A stretch of 64,000 nt of DNA from Carposina sasakii (taxonomy: Eukaryota > Arthropoda > Insecta > Lepidoptera > Carposinidae), in NCBI GenBank assembly GCA_014607495.2, contig CP053148.1, positions 8,866,001 through 8,930,000 of the forward strand. The letters are read 5' to 3'. The position numbers and the translations under genes were made by a program. The notes below the pieces were generated by a model that did no database searches, was not told the DNA's origin, and was given only the letters and a program-made list of their open reading frames with translations. Below are positions 54,928 through 64,000 of the stretch, piece by piece; positions within the stretch are counted from its first letter, which is position 1, and the number at the start of each line of letters is the position of its first letter.

Positions 54928-56442
54928 CTACAACCGAATGGCAAATGTTATACATAAAGCCAATTTCAATAATAGCACGATTTATTGCATGTTTCAGATT
55001 AGATCTTCATTTGTTTTCATACAACATTTCATTAGAATAAACAAAGAATTGAAATTGGCCACTACTCAACTCAATCTGGAACTGTGGTCTGTACCTATTT
55101 TACCAATGCTTCCTATAAATATTGATTTTCTGAATGGTCTATCTGAAGGATAAAGTTAATACTGTCTCTATCTTGAGCAAGTTCTGAAGAAAGACAGCAT
55201 CAAATTTATCATTCAGATGGCTATGTAGAAAAAACAACCCACATACAAGAACACATATACAATCTGTCGCTGTAAATCAACGGTGCATACTATGTGTGTG
55301 CTACATAGACTACATTAATGTGTTGCTAGCTATGTTTTGCTAAATACAAATGCTATAGTTGCTGTATTTGTTAAAATAGATGTACACATACACACTACAT
55401 CTACAAAGCGGCTGTTATCATTACTTACTCCAAACTGGAACTTGGAATATATCCAACTCTTTTTCTGGAGCTTCATTTTTATCTTGTTTATTGACTGAAA
55501 CAATCGTTGACAAATATCGATGAAACAATCGTCATTTCGCGAAAAGAAACCAATTATAACAAATATTATATAATAATAATAATGCAACTTTACAATAGGT
55601 AAACTATATTACATTCAAAATTAACAATGTATTCTGGGTCCCTTACAGCCTCTCTTTTTTAGGCTTCCATTACATCTTCCAAAAGTGGGCGATATTTCTC
55701 ACTTTGGGAATGACTGTTCCAGCGCGTCGGAGTATTTTCCTGTGCTAGAGCACAAAAGCTTAGTCCTCTCGTCTCAACAGACCGATCACAACTGATTGAT
55801 GAAAAGAAACATGCCCTCCATACATGTATCAGGTAAAACAGAACGAGTGTAATCTACGCGGAATAAGAACGTAGTAAGCGTCAAACTAGTTTAATTTCAA
55901 TTATGTACTCGTGAACTATACAATATTTTTTAAACCGCTAATCCATTTTCTTGATAATACAATTTTGTATTATGTATTAAAAAAATCAAATTAATATATA
56001 GCATAGTGCCCGAAATAGATTGATTTAAATTGAAAATTAGAGCCAACTTTGGGATGAATTTTTATCGAGAAAATATTTTATTTTCATGTTCTCGCTTAAT
56101 TCAGTTTCTTGCAAATATAATGTAATATCTATATTTAAAACATCAAATGATTTGTGCTTTTCTGTCAAGTGTTAAAATGAAATCGAAAATCAACAATTTA
56201 CCTTGGTACCCACTCTTAAAGCCAAGCCAGAGCTACCTAAAATATCTTATGGATAAATTTTGCATGTTATCTCTTTTAACTATCTATGATTTTGGTTATG
56301 GTATGTCATCATTAACTCACTAAAATCATCGTCACTAAATATCTCACTTGTATGTTTTGATAGCAAGCAAAATTAATATATTGGATAACCCTAAAATAAC
56401 CACTTCAGTACATACTTTCGAAAGCACACAGCAAAAATTATA
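54928..56442. other. Jarid2 intron, no gene seen
   Basis: AT-rich. It contains an 85-codon minus-strand chance frame at 55330-55587. No repeat family was recognised. Confidence 0.4.
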
Positions 56443-56916
56443 CAGGATGTGGGTGACAGCCAGGCAAATACTGAAATCCTGAATAAGTACCATTGTGTTG
56501 AGTGTTATACGACCGTGTTATTACTCGCAGGAAATGTATTTTTGATTTGATCAGTAATCTTTGCTCTCCGCGCCAATGGTATCGGGCGATCCTGTGACTA
56601 ATTAAATGGGCTTATTGGTTATTGTGTCACACATTGCTGTTTTTTGGATCACTTGTGACTCTCCTTCAGGGTTGATCAGTTATTTGAACTTTTTGAGGTC
56701 AACTTTTTTTTTGAAAATTATCTTTTGGTTAAAATTTTATTTTTTAATCATTACCTAAGGCCTAATTATACGAACCAAACTATTTATCCTGAAAATATAA
56801 AACAAAATTACTAAAAATTCTAAAATTTTCCTGCGAAAATTTTCAGTGTTTTCCGCCTCAGAATCATGGTCTAAAGACATGGTATCAATATTTGCCAGGC
56901 TGTCACAAACACCCTA
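56443..56916. mobile_element. CAGGGTGT-family MITE, second full copy (inverted)
   Basis: caggatgtgggtgacagcca at the left and the inverse of a diverged tagggtgtttgtgacagcct at the right, TA on both sides. 'ccgcgccaatggtatcgggc' is the inverse of the 12998 copy marker. It ends 47 bp from Jarid2 exon 56963-57181. Confidence 0.78.
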
Positions 56917-56962
56917 TATTATAAAATGACACACATGCATAGGGTAAACAAATTGCTATTAC

Positions 56963-57181
56963 CTTCATTGCCTTGTACAAAATAAGTAAGGGGTTCGTCG
57001 TCTTCACTCATATAAATATCAGCACAATATGGATTGTCTTCATGCGAAGAAGTATCAAACACTAACGGAGGGCACACATCGGATGATAAGTCCTCTAATG
57101 GTGAATATGGCAGGTTACTGGTTGATTCGTTAGTGACCATCCTTTCTACTAGAACTATCGGTTGCAGGTGCTTATGTAGGG
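56963..57181 (-). CDS. Jarid2: Jarid2 exon, acidic N-terminal segment
   Basis: 219 nt; two bases complete the Ala codon from the AQRKFAQ exon, then 72 codons and one base; acceptor ttctcaccag, donor gtaata. It reads LHKHLQPIVLVERMVTNEST, then SPLEDLSSDVCPPLVFD and DIYMSEDDEPLTYFVQGNE. Acidic and unstructured. The phase fits both neighbours. Confidence 0.78.
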
Positions 57182-57394
57182 CTGGTGAGAAAAATTACAT
57201 CATATATAATTATACCGATGTGAAATTATTAAAATTAAAATAGGCAGTGCATGAAGTAAAGATGAACCAAGAAGGTTACAATGTGGAGTGGCATTCTGGG
57301 AAATGCAGCTTGAATGAGGTAGTGGGAAGATGAGATAAATAAAGATGCTGGACCACAGAGGCTGAAATTGGCCTTGGATAGAAAAGGATAATGT

Positions 57395-58468
57395 TTTTAT
57401 TCATTATTGTTTTTATTCAGATTTTCAAAATCCCTGAACACTATAATAATAACACATAAATCACTTTACTATGAAATATGACAAGAAAGAAAGATTCTAT
57501 AATGTAAGCTTAGATTAATGATAGGTCTTCGCGCGAATAATTATTCTAAGAATGTAAGATACATATTTCATTTTGGCATTTACAATCGATTTGATGTTCA
57601 ATTCAAAGAGAATAACATTGACATAAGCTTTTTTATGTTTGACAGCAGATGCCACGGAGGTCGGATTAACAATATAAAAAGGTTTTAACTTTTCTGTCCA
57701 TGATACATTCTATTAGGTGTTGTGCCTATCCGCGTTAGACCTAAAAAAAAGTGTGCAAGAGTGGGCAGTATTAAGTCTAATGGATGTGCTGTGCACGCTG
57801 CTGCTGACAACTCGTGGCGCAGCGCCAGAGCCTTATTCGCGTTGGACCTCCAAAAGTGTGCAAAATAAATATAAATAATAAATATTCACACACTTGACAA
57901 AACATTGACCTAGTCCCACACTAAGACCCCTAAGGTCTTGTGTCGTGAGTACTAAGCAACGGTATATAAATACATAGATAAGTATTTAAACATCCATGAC
58001 TCTGAAACAAACATCGATATTCATCACATCAAGGTTTGCACCTACCGGGATTCGAACCCAGGACCTATGGCGTCGCAGGCAGGGTCACTACCAACTACAC
58101 CAATCGGCCGTCGAATGGATGTGCTGAGCACACTGCTGCTGACAGCTCACGGCATCGGAGCCGCGTTAAAAACAAAGTAACTTTTGTCATTTATGATGTC
58201 AAGTTATTTTTGGACATAGCCGTGATTGACACTAGATAACCAAAACAAGAATTTTATATTGTTCTGTGACTTTTGATAAACTGAATGTTATGACATTTTT
58301 GGATATTATAACGATCAGCAATTTTTGACAAAATGGTGTTCAGTGACTTTTGACGAGTAGTGTTCAGTTAATTTTGAACTTTAATTATGTTTATTCAATT
58401 CTGGCGTCTATCTTGTTAAGCGATTTATGTGTTATTCAGTAATTTCGACTTTTGATGCTGACTGTACC
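57395..58468. mobile_element. inverted-repeat element, copy 2, split by a SINE
   Basis: The right terminus 'tttgatgctgactgtacc' and the blocks 'aagcgatttatgtgttat', 'gtgattgacactagataacc' match the 15614-16586 element in opposite orientation. The left terminus is truncated. 'ggatgtgctg.gcac.ctgctgctgaca' occurs twice around the SINE insertion. Confidence 0.72.
57862..58112 (-). mobile_element. tRNA-derived SINE
   Basis: On the minus strand it starts gacggccgattggtgtagtt (A box) and has ggtcctgggttcgaatcccg (B box), then a tail with 'gatgtttgtttcagagtcat' and 'caccaagacctt'-like sequence ending in an A/T-rich 3' end. It is the classic lepidopteran SINE head. It is inserted in the inverted-repeat element. 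Confidence 0.85.
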
Positions 58469-58742
58469 TATGCAACAATGTAATGTATGGTAACTAGGAA
58501 TAAACAAAAATAGGATTGTCATTTTATATTGACCTATGCAGACTAAGATGCAGGTATCTGCTAATAACCCAAAAAACAGGCACTGATTCTCCGATCGCCA
58601 GCTTCACTCTCGAAAGCCTGCAGTAGGCCTAATAGGCTGCTGACCTTTGGGGAAAGTCTGATTTGATTGGAGTAGACAAGGTAAAATATGTACAATAGCT
58701 CACCTATAAAGGCTAAGTGCAGAAAATACCCAGTCAAATAAC

Positions 58743-59483
58743 CACTGGCGAACTAACAGGGGGGCGGTGGGGGCGGTCCGCCCCGGGCCCCACAACTGAG
58801 GGGCCTCGGATTGGCATATTTAAAAAAAAAATCCTTGTCTACTCAGACAATGTTATTTTAACATAATCTGCTGTAATTAAACCATTCTTCCGATCATTTA
58901 CCATAATAAGTAAACGGTGTAGGTACCTAATTCATCTAAGTTCATAAGATTCATAACCAGAGGTCGGAATTAGGTAGAGTCATTTATGTACCTACTTGCA
59001 TCGAAATGTTAATATTAATGTGGACCTTCCCTGGATTTCTAATGGACAATCCCGTGTGGCCGACAATATTACAAATAAATAATAATAAAACCCTCAGAGA
59101 TAGACAAATAAAACAAAGATAATTAACATAAAATGTTTATTAGTTTGTAATTTGAGGCATATCCACTTTATTCTTTCGCTGTATGAAATCAGTGCAAGTA
59201 CATAAATGACTCTACCTAATTGCGACCTCTGTTCATAACGCATTCATAGGGCCTGTTTCAACACTTACTGATAAGTGCCCGATATAATTATCTGACAGAT
59301 ATCTCTATTGACATCTCCCTCTTGTTAGTACGAACCGAAAGAGACGGCATCACACATATCTGGCGGATAAGATATCCGGAAGATATCTGCATTTGTTTAA
59401 TTCAGTAAATCTGGAGGGCGGGCGCCAGGGGGCCCTAAAATTAAAGACCGCCCCGGGCCTCAAAAAGTCTTAGTCCGCCAGTG
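58743..59483. mobile_element. hAT-type MITE with exact 8-bp duplication, host of a nested hAT MITE
   Basis: Termini cactggcgaactaac and the inverse of cactggcggactaag; very GC-rich ends ('ggggcggtccgccccgggcc'). Identical flanks caaataac (58735-58742 and 59484-59491). Without the nested 274-bp element and its duplication it is about 459 bp. It lies about 35 bp from Jarid2 exon 59524-59708. Confidence 0.87.
58958..59231. mobile_element. hAT-type MITE (short form), nested, exact 8-bp duplication
   Basis: cagaggtcggaattaggtag at the left, inverse of cagaggtcgcaattaggtag at the right, flanked by ttcataac (58950-58957 and 59232-59239). Same family as 14864-15258 with an internal deletion and inverted orientation. 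Confidence 0.88.
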
Positions 59484-59523
59484 CAAATAACTCACTTAAC
59501 TATAGCAAAAAACAACTTCTTAC

Positions 59524-59708
59524 CATGTAAAGAAACCTTGTCAAGTAACCTTGGTGCAGTGGTAGAGGTGTTATGTGCCAGATGTTCTCCGGTAGGTGGG
59601 AGGTAGCCATTCCTTTTTGGTGCTATACTGGACTGTGGTGTTTGCTGCTGTGTCATGTTGATGTGGTATCCTTGCGCAAATTTGCGTTGAGCTCGGAATT
59701 TCGACATT
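59524..59708 (-). CDS. Jarid2: Jarid2 exon with AQRKFAQ (PRC2 methylation-like motif), copy 1
   Basis: 185 nt between gaattttag and gtaaga: one base, then ATG and 60 further codons, and one base. It reads MSKFRAQRKFAQGYHINMTQ, then QQTPQSSIAPKRNG and a Ser/Thr-rich end. QAQRKFAQ is the human JARID2 segment whose Lys116 is methylated by PRC2 and then binds EED. Because the ATG is the second base of the exon, it may be either the start codon or an internal Met if a coding exon precedes it. Confidence 0.88.
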
Positions 59709-60351
59709 CTAAAATTCCGAGCATTGTTTGTTGAGAGAATTGTTTGTTTCAATATAAGCAATGGTGACTTGATATGGGATTTTCTGATAACTATTAAAAG
59801 TAAAAAAAATTAGCACAAATCACCTGGATAGATGGCCTGAGCGCATCACCTTCCCTAATCCTCCCCACCTCACCCCTCAACCAAAGACATCAATAGTTCC
59901 TAACCACTATAGATAGATGAAGCAGACTATAGTTTGCTGTACATGTCTGACTAAAAATCGGTCCGCTAGGAAAAACAAAGATAAGCAGATACCTACCTAA
60001 GCATTGCTTGCATCTATGCTAAATTAAAGATATCTATACTCTACTACACGAAGGTTAATAGTTATAAGTATCTGTAGCATTTAATAATATGGGATGGGAT
60101 GAAAGGCATACACAGGAGTACGGAGATGGACATAGACTACATTCTGTAGTTCACGCATATGAAGTCACGGGCAACAGTAGTCATTCATAAATTATAAAGA
60201 TTATAATTTTATTACTATTATCCCCATGTAGCAAAATCCAACTTGTTACTTGCTATGTCTCCTACTCGTATGCTACACCGTCTTTAGAAAACCAACAGGA
60301 AGATTTATTGTCGGTTATACAGTCTGGATGTGTAGCCAGCTTTAATCATAC

Positions 60352-60536
60352 CATGTAAAGAAACCTTGTCAAGTAACCTTGGTGCAGTGGTAGAGGTGTT
60401 ATGTGCCAGATGTTCTCCGGTAGGTGGGAGGTACCCATTCCTTTTTGGTGCTATACTGGACTGTGGTGTTTGCTGCTGTGTCATGTTGATGTGGTATCCT
60501 TGCGCAAATTTGCGTTGAGCTCGGAATTTCGACATT
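60352..60536 (-). CDS. Jarid2: Jarid2 AQRKFAQ exon, copy 2
   Basis: 185 nt, same coding content as 59524-59708, with its own acceptor (ttgattttag) and a different donor (gtatga instead of gtaaga). The exon enters after two codon bases and leaves after one, and 185 is not a multiple of three, so including both copies would shift the frame. They could only be used alternatively. Confidence 0.75.
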
Positions 60537-61155
60537 CTAAAATCAAGATATTGTTTGTTTCAATATAAGCAATGGTGACTTGATATGGGATTTTCTGATA
60601 ACTATTAAAAGTAAAAAAAATTAGCACAAATCACCTGGATAGATGGCCTGAGCGCATCACCTTCCCTAATCCTCCCCACCTCACCCCTCAACCAAAGACA
60701 TCAATAGTTCCTAACCACTATAGATAGATGAAGCAGACTATAGTTTGCATGTCTGACTAAAAATCGGTCCGCTAGGAATAACAAAGATAAGCAGATACCT
60801 ACCTAAGCATTGCTTGCATCTATGCTAAATTAAAGATATCTATACTCTACTACACGAGGGTTAATAGTTATAAGTATCTGTAGCATTTAATAATATGGCA
60901 TGGGATGAAAGGCATACACAGGAGTACGGAGATGGACATAGACTACATTCTGTAGTTCACGCATATGAAGTCACGGGCAACAGTAGTCATTCATAAATTA
61001 TAAAGATTATAATTTTATTACTATTAACCCCATGTAGCAAAATCCAACTTGTTACTTGCTATGTCTCCTACTCGTATGCTACACCGTCTTTAGAAAACCA
61101 ACAGGAAGATTTATTGTCGGTTATACACAGTCTGGATGTGTAGCCAGCTTTAGTC

Positions 61156-62640
61156 ATCAGTGCAGTCTATTCGAACTATTACTATTATCAGCGGAACTAT
61201 TACTATCCTTCAAGCTGGGAGAGATGAGGTGGGTGGGATTTGGGTAAGGACGCGCTCACGTCATCTATTTTTGACTGTTATTTTATCTTGTCAGAAAATC
61301 CCTCATCAATTAGAAACCAGGGGAAATGTAAATTAACAGTCATACTTAATCATCATTTTATAGCGGACGAACATTGGACGAATGTAATAATTTAATTATA
61401 ATTACTTTGATGAAATATTGTACGAAGATAACATAATAAATATTTGTAAAACTAAAATGTATTCGGCTGTCTGATTTCTACTCAGATGAAATGGATTTCT
61501 CTTAGAATAATGATTCGCTCTGCTCTGCAACAACAAATAGTCTGCCGTACACGTCAGACACTAGCTCGAACCTCCACAATCTAGTTGTCAACAATATGCC
61601 ATGATGACTACAGTCAGTTTTATTAAATTTTAATCATATTTCGTAGTAAAATTTCTGTTTGCATTGTGAAATTGTGTAAAAAATATACTACAATGCATAA
61701 AAAAGAGACTAGAGATCACATACCATCAGTAAGTATCTCATAATTATGAAAATTCAATATAAAATTATCATGAATAATAAACAACATTCAATGTTGCCGC
61801 CGATACAAAAATAGTTCCCCGTAGTGCAGATTTTGTAGTATGTGAATTTGTTATTATTATCTATTCCAATGAAATAGAGATAAATTAGTGCCAAAGGATA
61901 ATGGGCAAAAATGTATTAGTACCGATCAGTAACGATCAGACCTATATAGTTGGAAAACTCTCTTAGTGACTATCAATTGTTACTATAAGGGTGATGCTCA
62001 AAGCGTTGAAAAAAGTTATAGTTAAAAGAAATCTTTAAAAACTAGCATAAAAAATATGATTTCCTTTTTTACTTAAAAGGCAAGTTTTTGTGAATTCATA
62101 GTCACAAAAAGTGCTTTCCAACAATATATGTCTGGTCCTTATTGGTTGGTGGAGATATTTTGCCCATCTTCCTTTTATCTAAATTAGTTAGTTTTTGCAT
62201 AAACAAATAACTGAGTACCAAACATCCAAAATTTCTTTGCTTGGTGCAGATTTCCTGCTCATCAGAAGAAAGTTGGTGGAAATCAGAAAAACAAAGTTAT
62301 GGGATCTAATCTCGACGAGGATGCATTTTTCAATTGTTAATGTTTATGATATAAATTTAAAAAAGTAATATAAAATTATCGGACAAAGGTAATGACTTTG
62401 TCGTGCAGCCTTGATATGGTTTTTTTATATATATTTAATATTATTATAAATTTATTTTTCTTCTACTAATTTAACAATTAATAACTAATATGTATATTTT
62501 TAATATTTATTTATCTATAATAATTTTATATTTCAAACTAATATGTAGGTATTAACATTTTTTATTTTATATTTTGATTGAGGGTATAAAAATGATTTGC
62601 AATACATTGGTTTTAGTTGTTAGTTAGTTGGTTCGGTAGA
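61156..62640. other. no gene seen
   Basis: AT-rich DNA upstream of the duplicated exon. I searched for an upstream Jarid2 exon on the minus strand and found no convincing one. Confidence 0.4.
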
Positions 62641-62651
62641 TAGAACTGACA

Positions 62652-62723
62652 TGGAAAACTAATCCTGATGATGCCACGGGTGTTGGCGAAACATATGTCG
62701 ATTAAAATTTTAATTGGTTTTCG
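62652..62723 (+). ncRNA. hammerhead-ribozyme-like motif
   Basis: Core CTGATGA at 62665-62671, a stem II of GCCA (62673-62676) paired with TGGC (62684-62687), GAAA at 62688-62691, a tiny stem III catatg (62692-62697) and GTC before the predicted cut at about 62699/62700. Stem I: aatc (62661-62664) pairs with gatt (62700-62703), and ggaaaac (62653-62659) with gttttc (62717-62722) across an internal loop. This is the layout of type I hammerheads of Penelope-like elements. One extra T at the base of stem II is non-standard, so activity is uncertain. Confidence 0.5.
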
Positions 62724-62753
62724 GATTAGCATCTATGTATTTATGGTTGCATG

Positions 62754-63050
62754 CTAGGTGCTTGGATCTGGCTTCTCGTTGCGACTGTAGTGTCTTGTGT
62801 TCGTGATCATGAGTAGGCAGATCCGAGGGTCAGCGGAGGGTATAGGGCCCGGTGGTGGGCGATCCCTTAATAGAGATAAAATTATTGTTTCATTGTCAGT
62901 AAAGTAAGGTACTCTTTCGTTAATTACCTTCCATTCATCTTCTCCAAATGACCAAACCATCAAAGCATACCTTTCTCTATTCTTGTCACTATGAGTACGT
63001 CTTCTTTCACACCACCCAATTCTCTTAATATCGTAATCAATATTAATTTA
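62754..63050 (-). repeat. lepidopteran repeat with short open frame
   Basis: The minus frame reads RRRTHSDKNRERYALMVWSF, then GEDEWKVINERVPYFTDNET and LLRDRPPPGPIPSADPRIC. The 3' part ('gcaacgagaagccagatcca') is a sequence I associate with lepidopteran interspersed repeats. Protein family unknown. Confidence 0.4.
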
Positions 63051-63449
63051 TTTCAAAATTTTACTTGCTTTTCCTTCATTCGGATAACAGTATAGCAGTT
63101 GGCAACACAATCAACACATACTAGCATCCTTGCAAATTGTCATTGATGATTGTCATGTCATCAATCATGATAAAATTGCCGCATTCACGGAGCTATTGTT
63201 TATTCAGAGCGAAGACCTATCATTAATCTAAGGGATTTCTATTGAATTCGAGTTTTAAACCAACTATGATCTTAACCCATTAATGGCCAAAGGAAAACTA
63301 TAAGGATTTACTTTAAACTTTTTTATTTAATTATAATAAGGCCTACAAAAAATATGATATCATGAAAAAAAAGGAAAAAAAAATGTTTTTTCAATGTTCC
63401 ATATTAGAATTAGCAGGTTTGCCACAATAAATGTCGAAGCTGTAACAAT
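63051..63449. other. no gene seen; short shared block
   Basis: AT-rich. 'gcgaagacctatcattaatc' at 63210 is the inverse of a block at about 57510-57532 in the second inverted-repeat element, so a further repeat family passes through here. Confidence 0.35.
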
Positions 63450-64000
63450 ATCCCTAAGCACTAAGCTGCTACCCAGTTTTTGTACCTAAAACGAACGGGT
63501 TTCCCTCTAATAAATTGTTTTGCCGAATGATGACTGTAATATTTCACCATGGATTCATCTATGGAAATATTTCACATATATAATATAATCACGCCTTTAT
63601 CCCTTATGAGGTAGGCAGAGCACCAAGGGCCGACAGAACCACATGGTGCCACTTCTGACCAATTTTAAGGGTATAGTTGAGATCTACAAGTTCGGTTAGT
63701 AGTGACAGGTGGTCAGCCCATCGCCTACAAAACACCAAGACCCTCTTGTCCCTCTACTGACTTGTACAGTATGCCCGGGAAGTGAAGCAGCTGTAGTATT
63801 ATATGTTTTTTTTTCACTCCCAGAGCAGCATAAAAGAGCATGGAAATATTTTCATGGAAAGTATTCCACTAGTTGAACTTTTTCATAAGCATATCCGCAA
63901 GTTTTCGTACTATTCGTACTATTATTTTGATTAGCGTATGAGTTACTATAGTCGGCAATCATGGCAAATACTTCATCATCAAAAAACATTTCAAATATTT
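63450..64000 (-). pseudogene. piggyBac-type transposase remnant
   Basis: Minus-strand pieces in shifting frames: at 64000-63850 IFEMFFDDEVFAMIADYSNS (the domain start before the catalytic core), and at 63600-63490 NISIDESMVKYYSHHSAKQF and RGKPVRFRYKNWV, matching the .iDE.m......K.y...KP...G.K.W segment of piggyBac transposases with a catalytic Asp in IDE. The stretch between is full of stops. It runs off the right edge. Confidence 0.75.

Larger units (their letters stand above)
21888..59708 (-). other. Jarid2: Jarid2 gene, minus strand (14 joined coding exons)
   Basis: Jarid2 is a nuclear DNA/nucleosome-binding subunit of Polycomb Repressive Complex 2. The exons at 59708-59524, 57181-56963, 54927-54758, 34371-33784, 33510-33274, 32780-32591, 30586-30366, 27139-26939, 25632-25466, 24223-24094, 23443-23282, 22893-22720, 22395-22306 and 22046-21888 join in phase through consensus splice sites. 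From the ATG in the first of these to TAA at 21890-21888 they make 963 codons. Order: PRC2-methylation-like AQRKFAQ (K9), acidic and Cys-containing segments, basic region, JmjN (about 375-412), ARID (about 423-525), JmjC (about 665-815) and C5HC2 zinc finger (about 894-925). Vertebrate JARID2 is about 1,250 residues, so either upstream exons are missing from my model or the insect protein is shorter. Introns hold nearly all the mobile DNA of 22-60 kb. Confidence 0.92.
59510..61155 (-). repeat. about 0.83-kb tandem duplication including the AQRKFAQ exon
   Basis: 59524-60350 and 60352-61155 are the same sequence with few differences. Differences include 'aaaattccgagcattg' against 'aaaatcaagatattg' next to the acceptor, and 'ttatacagtctgg' against 'ttatacacagtctgg'. 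High identity implies a recent event or an uncollapsed assembly duplicate. Confidence 0.9.

Noticed and set aside
62754..62963. First coding exon of Jarid2
   Set aside because: The frame does not match the JARID2 N-terminus and its 3' part belongs to an interspersed repeat.

Overview
This window is animal, almost certainly lepidopteran (moth or butterfly), DNA. The host genes have short exons with consensus GT/AG introns. Intergenic and intronic DNA is AT-rich and packed with repeats that I recognise from Lepidoptera: Jockey/CR1-like and RTE-like LINEs, tRNA-derived SINEs, TA-, 4-bp- and 8-bp-target transposons, and the repeat with 'gacgcccgcgactccgtc' near one end and 'gtgaaagagtaac' near the other. 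Species cannot be read from the sequence alone.

Two host genes are clear. On the plus strand, 1703-4203 carries four consecutive exons of the second nucleotide-binding domain of an ABCB (P-glycoprotein/MDR-type) transporter; the rest of that gene lies left of the window, and its last exon was not found. On the minus strand, about 60.5 kb down to 21.9 kb holds most or all of a Jarid2 gene (the JmjN-ARID-JmjC-C5HC2 cofactor of Polycomb Repressive Complex 2). I resolved 14 phase-consistent coding exons, from an exon with the AQRKFAQ motif to the stop codon, giving 963 codons. The AQRKFAQ exon is present twice in a tandem duplication. A small intronless gene for a probable tail-anchored membrane protein (31719-32036, minus) sits in a Jarid2 intron.

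The remainder is mobile DNA. Left part (4.4-21.8 kb): a minus-strand LINE split by a minisatellite/palindrome composite and a TA-flanked MITE, then a run of terminal-inverted-repeat elements, including a hAT MITE with a perfect 8-bp target duplication and an inverted-repeat-bounded element with a broken, unrecognised ORF. The 20-kb Jarid2 intron (34.4-54.8 kb) holds a four-level nest: a plus-strand RTE-type LINE is split by a Jockey LINE and by a Ty3/gypsy element; the 5' LTR of the gypsy element is split by a 6.2-kb DNA transposon (4-bp target duplication, three-exon transposase gene, probably Sola superfamily); that transposon itself contains a hairpin MITE and another repeat. Right part (55-64 kb): more MITEs (a hAT inside a hAT, both with exact 8-bp duplications), a SINE, a hammerhead-ribozyme-like motif of the kind found in Penelope-like retroelements, and a piggyBac transposase remnant at the right edge.

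Exon joins were made by eye from splice consensus, reading phase and family motifs; no alignment or database search was run. Many strand labels for non-coding repeats are arbitrary.
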